Assembly: GCF_018383585.1 (NCBI RefSeq)
Contig: NZ_JAHAMK010000016.1
Location: forward strand, 39,230-103,229
Source of the DNA: Microvirga sp. 3-52
GTDB lineage: Bacteria > Pseudomonadota > Alphaproteobacteria > Rhizobiales > Beijerinckiaceae
Direction: 5' to 3'
Length of the DNA stretch: 64,000 nucleotides
The notes under the pieces were generated by a model. That model was not told where the DNA came from and did not search any database. It saw only the letters and a program-made list of their open reading frames with translations. Positions 45,461 through 54,030 of this stretch are shown in pieces (the stretch's first letter is position 1; the number at the start of each line of letters is the position of its first letter). A program made the position numbers and the translations under genes.

Positions 45461-46798
45461 ATGGACGGCTCAGCGACCGCTCGGCGGCTGGACATCTCCC
45501 ATCGCCGCATCCTGGCCCTCGCGCTGCCGATGACCCTGTCGCATGTGACGACGCCCCTCCTGGGGCTCGTCGATGCCACGGTGATCGGACGGCTCGGCGA
45601 GGCGCATCTGCTCGGAGCGGTCGCGCTGGGCGCCGTGATTTTCGACTTCGTGTTCTGGAGCTTCGGGTCCTTGCGCATGGCGACCGCCGGCCTGACCGCC
45701 CAGGCGACAGGCGCCGGCAACCGGCATGAGGTCGACCTGACGCTCGCCCGGGCCTTCCTGGTGGCCGGCGTGACGGGCCTCCTGCTGATCCTGCTGCAAT
45801 GGCCCATCGCGACGCTGGCCTTTTCCATGGCGGGCGCGAGCCAGGCGGTGACGGATGCCCTCTCGACCTACTTCTTCATCCGTATCTGGGCGGCGCCGTT
45901 CACCCTGGCGAACTATGTGATCCTCGGGTCGACCCTGGGGCGCGGCCGCACGGATCTCGGCCTGTTGCTGCAGGTGGCGATCAATGTGGCCAATATCGTT
46001 TTCACGATGGCGCTGGTCCTCGGCTTCGGTCTCAGTATTGCGGGTGCTGCCATCGGCACGGCACTCGCCGAGGTGCTCGGCGTAGGCCTCGGCATCGTGG
46101 TTCTGCGCCGCCTCGGCTCGAACCCGCTGGCGGTCACGTGGCATGAAGTCCTGAGCCGGGCCGCGATGGTGCAGACACTGGCCATGAACCGGGACATCAT
46201 GATCCGCAACGTGGCGCTGATCCTCGCCTTCTCGATCTTCAGCGCCCTCGGAGCACGGTCCGGAGATGTGACGCTCGCGGCGAATGCGGTGCTCTACAAC
46301 ATGTTCCTGATCGGCGGCTATTTCCTCGACGGCTTCGCCACCGCGGCCGAAACCCTGTGCGGCCAGAGCATCGGCGCCCGCGACGAACGGAGCTTCCGGC
46401 GCGCCATCCACCTGAGCCTGGGGTGGAGCCTCGGCTTCGGCCTCGCCGTGTCGGCCATCTTCCTGATCGGCGGGGGGTTCTTCATCGACTTCGTGTCGAC
46501 GAACCCGGAGGTGCGATCCTATGCGCGGGATTATCTGGTCTTTGCTGCCCTGACCCCGCTCTTCGGTGCCGCGGCCTTCGCCTTCGACGGCATCTACACG
46601 GGAGCGACCTGGACGCGATCCATGCGCGACCTGATGGTGATCGCCTTCATCGCCTACGGAGCCGTTCTTCTGGTGGCCGGTGATCTCGGCAACACGGCGC
46701 TCTGGATCGCCCTCCTGATCTTTCTCAGCGCTCGAGGCCTCGGCCAGTTCATCCTTTATCCAAGGCTGGCGAGGAAGACTTTCGCCAGCATGTCTTGA
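45461..46798 (+). CDS. MATE-family efflux transporter (DinF/NorM-like)
   Basis: A 445-residue polytopic transporter of about twelve helices with the two-fold MATE repeat. MTLSHVTTPLLGLVDATVIGRL near the N-terminus and FLDGFATAAETLCGQSIGA near residue 290 are characteristic of the DinF branch. MATE pumps export cationic drugs or metabolites using Na+ or H+. The start has GAGGACC upstream. It converges with pyrD at a 9-base gap. Confidence 0.92.
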   Translation: MDGSATARRLDISHRRILALALPMTLSHVTTPLLGLVDATVIGRLGEAHLLGAVALGAVIFDFVFWSFGSLRMATAGLTAQATGAGNRHEVDLTLARAFLVAGVTGLLLILLQWPIATLAFSMAGASQAVTDALSTYFFIRIWAAPFTLANYVILGSTLGRGRTDLGLLLQVAINVANIVFTMALVLGFGLSIAGAAIGTALAEVLGVGLGIVVLRRLGSNPLAVTWHEVLSRAAMVQTLAMNRDIMIRNVALILAFSIFSALGARSGDVTLAANAVLYNMFLIGGYFLDGFATAAETLCGQSIGARDERSFRRAIHLSLGWSLGFGLAVSAIFLIGGGFFIDFVSTNPEVRSYARDYLVFAALTPLFGAAAFAFDGIYTGATWTRSMRDLMVIAFIAYGAVLLVAGDLGNTALWIALLIFLSARGLGQFILYPRLARKTFASMS

Positions 46799-46807
46799 GC
46801 GGGGATC

Positions 46808-47893
46808 TTAAAGCCGCCCCTGGGCGAACGCCGATGCATCGCGACCGAGGGCTTGCGCCAGCGACGTGCTTTCGTTTTCGAGTGTCTGCAACAGCCCGCG
46901 CTTGATGTCGCCGATGAGGCCGGGGCCCTTGTAGACCATGGCCGAGTAGAGCTGCACCAGGCTCGCCCCGGCGCGGATCTTGGCCCAGGCCGCTTCAGCG
47001 GAGTCGACGCCGCCGACGCCGATGAGCGGAATCTTGCGCTCCACGCGCAGGAATGTCTCGGCGAGAAGTTTCGTGGACGGCACGAACAGGGGCCTGCCCG
47101 ACAGACCGCCCGTTTCCGAGGCGAGCGCCTTCTCCTTCAGGCTGTCGGGCCGGGCAATGGTGGTGTTGGAGACGGTCAGCCCGTCGATGCCGCGCCTCAG
47201 CGCCGTGGCAACGATGGCATCGAGCGTGTCGAGCGAAATATCAGGTGCGATCTTCAACAGGACGATGGTCTTGCGCCTGCCCTGGTCAGCCTTGTCGCGC
47301 GCGTCCAAGCTGCGGGCGAGGAGATCGTCGAGGAAAGCCTCTCCCTGCAGGTCGCGCAGTCCCGGCGTATTGGGAGAGGACACATTGATCGTCAGAAAAT
47401 CGGCCAGCCCGCACAGGCGCTCGATGCACAGAGCGTAATCGGCGATGCGATCCGTCGAATCTTTGTTAGCCCCGATATTGACACCGACGATGCCCGGACG
47501 TCCGCGGCGGTTGGCGAGCCGCCGGCGTGCTGCATCGAGCCCCTCGCTGTTGAGGCCGAACCGGTTGATCACGGCCTCATCGCGCGTCAGCCGGAAAACC
47601 CGAGGGCGCGGGTTGCCCTCTTGCGGTTTCGGCACCACGCCACCGAGTTCGACGAAGCCGAAGCCGAGACCGAGGAGCTGGTCGGGCACTTCACATTGCT
47701 TGTCGAAACCTGCCGCAAGTCCCACGGGGTTGGGAAAATGCTTGCCGAATACGTCCATCGAGAGACGTGCATCGTCCACGGGGGCCGGCGATATCGGCAT
47801 CAGCGACAAGCCACGGATCGTCAGCTGGTGCGCCGTCTCCGCATCGAGCGCATGAAGTGCGGGTTTGGCCAGGGAAAAGAGAGCGCCGATCAT
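46808..47893 (-). CDS. pyrD: Quinone-dependent dihydroorotate dehydrogenase (class 2)
   Basis: A 361-residue flavoenzyme of pyrimidine synthesis that oxidises dihydroorotate to orotate and reduces membrane quinone. The class 2 signatures are GLAAGFDK near 58-65 and [11 protein letters not shown] with catalytic S173. The C-terminal phosphate-binding segment [19 protein letters not shown] is intact. The N-terminal amphipathic helices that dock to the membrane are present. Its ATG overlaps the stop of the DUF952 gene upstream (ATGA), so the pair is coupled. Confidence 0.96.
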   Translation of the reverse strand: MIGALFSLAKPALHALDAETAHQLTIRGLSLMPISPAPVDDARLSMDVFGKHFPNPVGLAAGFDKQCEVPDQLLGLGFGFVELGGVVPKPQEGNPRPRVFRLTRDEAVINRFGLNSEGLDAARRRLANRRGRPGIVGVNIGANKDSTDRIADYALCIERLCGLADFLTINVSSPNTPGLRDLQGEAFLDDLLARSLDARDKADQGRRKTIVLLKIAPDISLDTLDAIVATALRRGIDGLTVSNTTIARPDSLKEKALASETGGLSGRPLFVPSTKLLAETFLRVERKIPLIGVGGVDSAEAAWAKIRAGASLVQLYSAMVYKGPGLIGDIKRGLLQTLENESTSLAQALGRDASAFAQGRL

Positions 47894-48234
47894 CGCGAAA
47901 GATCCGGAAAAACGTGCTGGCCATCCGGGCCGAGGGGCAGTGGCTTCACCCATCGAACGGCGGAAAGGGGCAGCGGAGCATAGAGGTGCGGGAACAGGTC
48001 TCCGCCGCGGGAAGGCTCATAGCGAAGAGCTTCGCCCAGCGAATCGACATCGACGGCAACCAGCAGCAGGTCGTTCTGCCCGGCAAAATGCCTTTCAGCC
48101 GTCTCACGGACCTGTTTGGCTGTTGAAAAATGGATGTACCCATCTTGGATATCGATGGGTGCTCCTTCGAAGGATCCGGCCTTTTCAGCCTCCTGCCAAA
48201 GCAAAGCAGGGCAAATTTTGTAAATAATGTGCAT
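47890..48234 (-). CDS. DUF952-family protein
   Basis: A 114-residue cytoplasmic protein of the DUF952 family. It opens [19 protein letters not shown], followed by [16 protein letters not shown], the conserved core containing His and Ser residues, and ends in a [13 protein letters not shown] segment. The fold is related to glutathione-dependent or ADP-ribosyl-type small domains in some annotations, but function is unknown. It is the first gene of a two-gene operon with pyrD, an arrangement common in alphaproteobacteria. Confidence 0.9.
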   Translation of the reverse strand: MHIIYKICPALLWQEAEKAGSFEGAPIDIQDGYIHFSTAKQVRETAERHFAGQNDLLLVAVDVDSLGEALRYEPSRGGDLFPHLYAPLPLSAVRWVKPLPLGPDGQHVFPDLSR

Positions 48235-48276
48235 GAAGTCTTGAGTAGCCGCGCGTCACATCAGGAGCAACCCAAA

Positions 48277-48378
48277 TTAGACATATTGTCTCAATAGATT
48301 GTTGGCAGTTGTCTAAGCTTTCGGTCACATTTAATTCCTAATTATAGGTTCGCTTTCATTATATTTCGCTCTAGCGAA
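48277..48378. promoter_or_regulatory. Operator-like palindromes upstream of the LexA-like regulator
   Basis: TTAGACA-TAT-TGTCTCA (48277-48293) is a near-perfect palindrome and TTGTCTAA at 48309-48316 is a matching half-site. TTCGCT-CT-AGCGAA at 48365-48378 is a perfect inverted repeat just before the start at 48389. The 154-base region is AT-rich and shared with the divergent DUF952-pyrD operon. Autorepression by the HTH protein is the natural reading. Confidence 0.55.
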
Positions 48379-48388
48379 GGTTAGTACA

Positions 48389-49021
48389 ATGTTATCTCAC
48401 GAGCGGGTCTGGGCTGCTATCGATGCGTTGGCATCACGTCATGGCATGACCGCATCAGGACTGGCTCGCAAGGCCGGTCTCGACGCAACCAGCTTCAACA
48501 AGTCGAAGCGCGTGAGTCCTGAAGGCCGGGAGCGATGGCCTTCCACGGAGTCCATCTCGAAAATCCTGAAAGCCACCGGCGCAACCCTGGAGGATTTTCT
48601 CCGCCTCGTCGAGCCCTCCGGCTCCCTGCGCCGTTCCATGATCCCGTTGATCGGCATGGAGGAAGCGGCCGTCGGCAAAGTCTTCAACGAAGAAGGCATG
48701 CCCAACGAAGGCCCTGGCTGGGACGAGATCGAGTTCCCTGATTTCGGCCAGGAGAAGGTTTTCGCTCTCGAAGTCACGGGCGATGCCCTGGCTCCACTCT
48801 ATCGCGACGGCGATATCCTCATCGTCTCGCCGACGGCCAGCACCCGCAAGGGCGACCGGATCGTCGTGTGCACGACCAATGGGGAAATTCTGGCCAAGGA
48901 GCTCAAGCGCCGCTCGGCCAAGACTCTGGAAATGACGTCTCTTGCCAAGGATCAGGAAGACCAGGTGATCCCGACCGAAGAGGTCTCCTGGGCCGCCCGG
49001 ATCATGTGGGCGCGGCAGTAG
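48389..49021 (+). CDS. LexA/CI-like (S24-fold) transcriptional regulator lacking the catalytic serine
   Basis: A 210-residue protein with an N-terminal helix-turn-helix (about 5-70, TASGLARKAGLDATSFNKSKR) and a C-terminal S24/LexA-like domain. In the segment VTGDALAPLYRDGD the usual nucleophilic Ser of GDSM is A133. The general-base Lys appears retained as K170 in GEILAKELKRR. So it probably cannot self-cleave, and would respond to a ligand or other signal rather than RecA. It is divergent from the DUF952-pyrD operon and has palindromes before it. Confidence 0.85.
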   Translation: MLSHERVWAAIDALASRHGMTASGLARKAGLDATSFNKSKRVSPEGRERWPSTESISKILKATGATLEDFLRLVEPSGSLRRSMIPLIGMEEAAVGKVFNEEGMPNEGPGWDEIEFPDFGQEKVFALEVTGDALAPLYRDGDILIVSPTASTRKGDRIVVCTTNGEILAKELKRRSAKTLEMTSLAKDQEDQVIPTEEVSWAARIMWARQ

Positions 49022-49028
49022 GCGCTCT

Positions 49029-50762
49029 TCAAGCCGCGCGGCCGGCCTCGCGCTCCCTCAGGAAAGCCTCGTGCTCGCGCACGAGATCGCCATTGAGCGC
49101 TTTTTGGATCAGCGCCCGCGTCTCCTTCACCCCGTAGAGGGCGACGAACGAGCCGAAGCGCGGACCGCGGGGCTCGCCCAGCAGCACCTGATAGATCGTG
49201 TTGAACCACTCGATGGACACGCCGGGACGCTCGGGCGTTGCGCCCTTGGCCTTGAGATCCTGATAGCGCGGTTCGGCCCGGCCCACATTGTAGATCTCTT
49301 CCTGGATCGCCTCCGCCGTCGCCGGGCGGTCTCCAGCCTCGAAGGAGCCGAGCACCTCTTCCAGGCGCTGCAGGGACGCCGCCTCGACCTCATCCGCCAG
49401 GCGATAGGCCTTCTGCGGCTTCACGAAATCTTCGAAGTAACGCACGGCTCGCTTCACGAGGCTGTCGAGACGCGGATGGGTTTCGGGTGAAACACCCGGC
49501 GCATAGCGGCGGATGAAGCCCCACAGCACATTGGGATCCTCAGAATTCGCCACCGCCACCAGGTTGAGCAGCATGGCGAAGGAGATCGTCGTCCCGGGCT
49601 GATTGCCCCCGTCGGACGACACCAGTTCAGGGGCCGGCGGCTCGCCTGCATGGAGATGCCAGACCGGATTCATCAGGCGCGCCTTGGCATCCTGCGCCGG
49701 ATACTTCTCCAGGAAGGTCAGGTAATCGTCGACCTGCCGCGGGATCACATCGAAGTAGAGCTTCTTCGCCTCGCGCGGCTTGTTGAACATGAACAGCCTG
49801 AGGCTGTCCGGCGTGCCGTAGGTCAGCCACTCATCGATGGTGAGCCCGTTGCCCTTCGACTTGGAGATCTTCTGGCCCCTGTCGTCCAGGAAGAGCTCGT
49901 AATTGAATCCATCCGGAGGCAGGCCGCCGAGAGCCTTGGCGATCTCGCCGGACAGCTTCACGCTGTCGATCAGGTCCTTGCCCGCCATCTCGTAGTCGAC
50001 GCCGAGCGCCACCCAGCGCATGGCCCAGTCGGGCTTCCATTGCAGCTTGGCATGGCCACCCGTCACCGGCGTCTCGAAACGCTCGCCCGTGTCCGGATCG
50101 CGCCAGACGATCGTGCCGGCATCCAGCTTTCGCTCGTCGATGGGCACCTGCATGACGATGCCGGTCCTCGGGTGGACAGGCAGGAAGGGCGAGTAGGATT
50201 GCTGCCGCTCCTCGCGCAGCGAAGGCAGCATGATCGCCATCACGGCATCGTAGCGCTCGAGCACGGTGAGCAGGGTCTTGTCGAAGCGGCCGGCCTTGTA
50301 ACACTCGGTCGCTGACATGAACGCGTAGTCGAAACCGAAGGCATCGAGGAATTCGCGCAGGCGCGCATTGTTGTGATGCGCGAAGCTCTCATGGGTGCCG
50401 AACGGGTCCGGCACCTGGGTCAGCGGCTTGCCGAGGGCCGAGGCGACGAGATCCTTGTTCGGGATGTTGTCCGGCACCTTGCGCAGGCCGTCCATATCGT
50501 CCGAGAAGGCAACGAGGCGCGTGGGAATGCTGTCTCCGGTCAGCACCCGGAACGCATGGCGCACCATGCTGGTGCGGGCGACCTCGCCGAAGGTCCCGAT
50601 ATGCGGCAGGCCCGAGGGACCGTAACCCGTCTCGAACAGAGCCTCTTTCTTTCCCGTCCGTTTGAGCCGCTCGATGAGCTTGCGCGCCTCCTCGAAAGGC
50701 CAGGCATTGGCAGTCTGGGCGGCTTCAATCAAAGCAGGATCAAGGGTCAGAGGGTGAGACAT
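49029..50762 (-). CDS. lysK: Class I lysyl-tRNA synthetase
   Basis: A 577-residue LysRS of the class I type, structurally unrelated to the class II LysRS of most bacteria. The HIGH-equivalent HIGT is at 54-57 and the KMSKS-equivalent KISKS at 298-302, with a C-terminal alpha-helical anticodon-binding region. It charges tRNA-Lys. Class I LysRS is typical of archaea, spirochaetes and alphaproteobacteria. The open frame extends to 50861 across a repeat, but the ATG at 50762 opens the conserved N-terminus. Confidence 0.96.
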   Translation of the reverse strand: MSHPLTLDPALIEAAQTANAWPFEEARKLIERLKRTGKKEALFETGYGPSGLPHIGTFGEVARTSMVRHAFRVLTGDSIPTRLVAFSDDMDGLRKVPDNIPNKDLVASALGKPLTQVPDPFGTHESFAHHNNARLREFLDAFGFDYAFMSATECYKAGRFDKTLLTVLERYDAVMAIMLPSLREERQQSYSPFLPVHPRTGIVMQVPIDERKLDAGTIVWRDPDTGERFETPVTGGHAKLQWKPDWAMRWVALGVDYEMAGKDLIDSVKLSGEIAKALGGLPPDGFNYELFLDDRGQKISKSKGNGLTIDEWLTYGTPDSLRLFMFNKPREAKKLYFDVIPRQVDDYLTFLEKYPAQDAKARLMNPVWHLHAGEPPAPELVSSDGGNQPGTTISFAMLLNLVAVANSEDPNVLWGFIRRYAPGVSPETHPRLDSLVKRAVRYFEDFVKPQKAYRLADEVEAASLQRLEEVLGSFEAGDRPATAEAIQEEIYNVGRAEPRYQDLKAKGATPERPGVSIEWFNTIYQVLLGEPRGPRFGSFVALYGVKETRALIQKALNGDLVREHEAFLREREAGRAA

Positions 50763-50805
50763 GGGCCTAGTGCTTGCAGGGAAATGCTTCCGGAAGCGCG
50801 GCACA

Positions 50806-50963
50806 CTAGAGCATCGAACCCAAAAGTGGAATGCACTTTTGGAGCCCATTCGATGCCCCATTTTTCAAAGAGCGCGTCGTCCGGGGCGGGAAATCGGAGC
50901 CACTTTTCACTGGCGTGGCCCTGCGGTTCGCCGACGCGGCCCTCCGGGTCCGCACAATGCGCG
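50806..50963. repeat. CTAGAGC-bounded dispersed repeat, copy 3
   Basis: It starts CTAGAGCATCGA. GCATCGA (50811-50817) pairs with TCGATGC (50850-50856) around CCCAAAAGTG / CACTTTTGG, the same module as at 43996-44042. The second half carries degenerate AGCGCGTCGT and AATGCGC arms. It sits in the 259-base gap between lysK and the binding-protein gene, where no gene is seen. Confidence 0.7.
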
Positions 50964-51021
50964 GGATGAGACCCGCGAGGGACAATGCGGCAAACCCGTC
51001 CGACGGGAGATTGAGGAATGG

Positions 51022-51900
51022 TCAGAACGGGCTGATCGGGAAGAAGCGCAGATAAAGCTCGGCGTACTTCCCTTCCTTCCACAACTGCTGCAGGGCGAAA
51101 TCCAGGCCGCGGCGCAGGTTCTCATCCTCGGTCCGGGCAATGAAGCCGATCCCTTCCCCGAAGAAGCGGCTCTCCAGGTAGGGCCCACCGGAGAAGTCGC
51201 AGCATCCGCCCGCGTCCTCACCCCCGATCCAGAGCGCAAGACCGAGACCATCGGCGAACAAGTAGTCGATTTCGCCTGCCTTCAGGGCAGCCTGAGCAGC
51301 GGCCAGCTCCGGAAAGGGCTTGAGGGTACCGCCCGCCATGAAGGTTTTGGCGAAGGCCTCATGGGCCATGCCGCCGACGACGCCGATGGTCTTTCCCTGA
51401 AGGACCTTGGCTTCGGGAGCCGGCTGATTGCGGTCCTTGCGCACGGCAAAGCGCGCCGGAATCTTGAAATAGGGGGCCGTCACCGCGAAGCGCCGCCGCA
51501 GATCCGCGGTTATGGGAATGGCGGCAGCCACCACGTCGCCCTGCCGTTCGTTCAGGGCGTCGAGCAGCATGTCGAAACGGCGGACCTGGATGGTGCAGGT
51601 GATGCCGAGGCGCTCGCAGGCGGCGCGGGCGAGTTCCACCGACAGGCCGGTCGGATTGCCGTCCAGCCCCGGAAAGTGAAGCGGCGGGAAATCGTCATCG
51701 ACGAGAAAACGGATCGTCCGGGTGGTCGGCAGGTCGGGCCGGTCGAGCTGCGCCTTGGGATCCCAGAAGTTCGGAATGGTCACCCCCTGGGCCTGCCCAG
51801 GGCTCGGCATCAACAGGAGAGCCGATAAGCCCCAGACAACCCCGAGGGGCTTGATCTTGGAGGCGAAGCGCGCAACCAATGTAATAATATGCTGAAACAT
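51022..51900 (-). CDS. Periplasmic substrate-binding protein (amino-acid-type, SBP_bac_3)
   Basis: A 292-residue exported binding protein. An N-terminal signal peptide (hydrophobic LGVVWGLSALLLMP, cleavage near GQAQ, residue about 38) precedes the binding lobe, which starts TIRFLVDDDFPPLHF. The segments GLSVELARAACERLG and RFDMLLDALNERQGDVVAAAIPITADL are characteristic of polar-amino-acid binding proteins. No permease or ATPase genes are adjacent, so it may be an orphan or a sensor-associated protein. The ATG at 51900 gives a good signal peptide; the longer frame does not. Confidence 0.88.
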   Translation of the reverse strand: MFQHIITLVARFASKIKPLGVVWGLSALLLMPSPGQAQGVTIPNFWDPKAQLDRPDLPTTRTIRFLVDDDFPPLHFPGLDGNPTGLSVELARAACERLGITCTIQVRRFDMLLDALNERQGDVVAAAIPITADLRRRFAVTAPYFKIPARFAVRKDRNQPAPEAKVLQGKTIGVVGGMAHEAFAKTFMAGGTLKPFPELAAAQAALKAGEIDYLFADGLGLALWIGGEDAGGCCDFSGGPYLESRFFGEGIGFIARTEDENLRRGLDFALQQLWKEGKYAELYLRFFPISPF

Positions 51901-51961
51901 TGAATGATATTCTCTTGCACACGACCCGGCACCCATCAAGAGCGCCTTCCAAAAGCGTCCT

Positions 51962-53851
51962 GTGCTCATGAGGCAGGGTCTAGCGGAGCCAAGCTCACAG
52001 TCAACAGCACTGCCGGTCGAGATCGGCTTCCTGGCCCATCACGGGCATCCGCCGGAAACCTTGCGCCAAGCCGCGATCCTCGCTCAATCGGCCGGGGTGC
52101 CGGCCGATGAATTTGTGCTGAAACACAACCTCGTCGGCGAGGATGATTTCTACCGCGCCCTTGGGGCCGAACTCCAGCTGCCTTTTCTGGCGGCCCCTCG
52201 CCTGTCGCGATCGGCCCATTACCCGAACAGCGTCCTGGCCGGCATCGCCCCCTTGGCCGACCGGAATTCCGGCTTCGTGATGGCCCCTCGTGCCGAGGCG
52301 CTCGCCCGTGTCCTGAGAACGCCCCCTCGTGGCTGGCCGCTGGCCGTCACCTCACCGTCGCGCTTGCGAAAAGCGGTCTTTCGCGCGCAAGGCCCGTGGA
52401 TCGCCCATCGAGCCGCGTCCGATTTGGCTGAACGAAGTCCCAATCTGGCAACCGACCTCAGTTATGCGCAGATCGCCGTTCTGTTCATCGGTGTTGCGCT
52501 CGTCTCGTTCGGCATCTGCCACGCTCCCGGGCCGACGGTCGCAACCATGGGGGTCGCCCTGGGGCCGCTGTTCCTGGGGATGATCGTCCTGCGGCTCGCG
52601 GCCTCGATCATGAACACTCCCATCGAGCCGACAATCCGGTCATCCCGCGCCGAGGATGCCGATCTGCCGGTTTATACGATCATCGCGGCACTCTACCGGG
52701 AAAAGCGGGTGGTTGCCCGGCTCACCCACGCCCTGTCGCGGCTCGATTACCCTGCGGCGAAGCTCGACATCAAGCTCGTGCTCGAAGCCGATGACCGGGA
52801 AACCCTGGAAGCTCTTCAGGCCATCGAACTGCCGGGCAATGTGGAAATCATCGTCGCCCCCAGGGGCGAGCCGCGCACCAAGCCGCGGGCGCTCAACGTC
52901 GCCCTGCCCCTGACACGGGGCCGCTATACGGTCATCTACGATGCCGAGGACGTACCTGATCCCGGCCAGTTGCGTCTGGCCGCGGCCCGATTTGCCGGTC
53001 TGCCGCAGAACGTCGCCTGCCTTCAGGCGCGCCTGACCATCGACAACACGGACGATTCCTGGCTCACACGGCTTTTCACCATCGAGTATGCGGCCTTGTT
53101 CGATGTGCTCAATCCAGGCCTGGCGGAGATCGGAAGCCCTATCCCCCTGGGCGGCACCTCGAACCATTTCCGCACCTCGGTCCTGAAAGCGATCCACGGC
53201 TGGGATGCCTGGAACGTCACCGAAGATGCCGATCTCGGCATCCGTCTGGCGCGGCTGGGCTACGACGTCAGGGATCTTCCTTCCTCGACCCTCGAGGAGG
53301 CACCGAGCAATCTGGGAATCTGGATGCGGCAGCGAACCCGGTGGATGAAAGGTTACGCCCAGACCGCAACCAGCCATTCACGCAAGCTTGGGGTTGTGCT
53401 CCGGCAATTGGGCATCTGGCGCTTTTACGGTGCTCTTGTTCTGACCTGGGGCATCGTGCTCAGCGCCGTGGTCTATCCGATCTTCTCCGCACTGTTCCTG
53501 ACCTCATGGCTTTCCGGAACGACGGGGGCTTCCGCTTCGCGATGGGAGCTCATGGGGCATGCTTACAGCCTGACACTGTTCTTCTCTGGAGCGATTGCCA
53601 TCTTCGCTCCGGCTTGCATCGGCCTGTACAGACGACGGCTCTGGCGGCTTCTGCCATGGGTGCCGCTGCTGCCGTTCTATTATGGGCTTGTCAGCCTCGC
53701 GGCCTGGAGAGGTTTGTGGGAGTTGGCCACTGCAACGTTCCGCTGGAACAAGACGAGCCATGGCCACGCCCGGACGTCGCGGAGCGGCATCGTTCAGAAG
53801 CACCAGGCCAGGGTGCTCGACATCAGGTCGTTGAAGACGGCGCCACCGTAG
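51962..53851 (+). CDS. Membrane glycosyltransferase family 2 with N-terminal GspE/MshEN-like domain
   Basis: A 629-residue processive-type glycosyltransferase. Residues about 30-130 resemble the GspE/MshEN N-terminal domain (QAAILAQSAGVPADEF, EDDFYRALGAEL), then two membrane helices (about 168-215). The GT2 catalytic domain follows with DAED near 327, TEDADLG near 421 and the QRTRW motif at 457-461, then C-terminal membrane helices. It probably makes an extracellular or capsular polysaccharide. GTG at 51962 and ATG at 51968 are alternative starts. Its 3' end overlaps a small gene on the opposite strand. Confidence 0.88.
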   Translation: MLMRQGLAEPSSQSTALPVEIGFLAHHGHPPETLRQAAILAQSAGVPADEFVLKHNLVGEDDFYRALGAELQLPFLAAPRLSRSAHYPNSVLAGIAPLADRNSGFVMAPRAEALARVLRTPPRGWPLAVTSPSRLRKAVFRAQGPWIAHRAASDLAERSPNLATDLSYAQIAVLFIGVALVSFGICHAPGPTVATMGVALGPLFLGMIVLRLAASIMNTPIEPTIRSSRAEDADLPVYTIIAALYREKRVVARLTHALSRLDYPAAKLDIKLVLEADDRETLEALQAIELPGNVEIIVAPRGEPRTKPRALNVALPLTRGRYTVIYDAEDVPDPGQLRLAAARFAGLPQNVACLQARLTIDNTDDSWLTRLFTIEYAALFDVLNPGLAEIGSPIPLGGTSNHFRTSVLKAIHGWDAWNVTEDADLGIRLARLGYDVRDLPSSTLEEAPSNLGIWMRQRTRWMKGYAQTATSHSRKLGVVLRQLGIWRFYGALVLTWGIVLSAVVYPIFSALFLTSWLSGTTGASASRWELMGHAYSLTLFFSGAIAIFAPACIGLYRRRLWRLLPWVPLLPFYYGLVSLAAWRGLWELATATFRWNKTSHGHARTSRSGIVQKHQARVLDIRSLKTAPP

Positions 53852-53961
53852 CGCCACCAGAGGAGGCCGCCTGATGCGACCAGACACAGGACCGCACCGG
53901 CCAGAAGGCCCGCACGGACTCTCCACTCCTGCCGCTCGGCTTGTCCGGTTCCCGCACTCAC
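53794..53961 (-). CDS. 55-residue single-pass membrane protein, antisense-overlapping the glycosyltransferase 3' end
   Basis: A GTG at 53961 with AAGGA 10 bases upstream begins 55 codons. The protein has a charged N-terminus, one membrane helix (about 17-36, rich in Leu, Ala and Gly), and a short tail FNDLMSSTLAWCF ending in Cys-Phe. Codon third positions are GC-rich as in neighbouring genes. It follows recD2 on the same strand by 69 bases and overlaps the convergent glycosyltransferase by 58 bases. Function unknown; I recognise only a resemblance to small Rhizobiales membrane proteins. Confidence 0.55.
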   Translation of the reverse strand: MSAGTGQAERQEWRVRAGLLAGAVLCLVASGGLLWWRYGGAVFNDLMSSTLAWCF

Positions 53962-54030
53962 GTATTCGTATCCTTCAAAGGCGGCTGCTGAAGAGCCAAC
54001 ATAGAGCGCTCCGCGTCCAAGGAAAAGACA

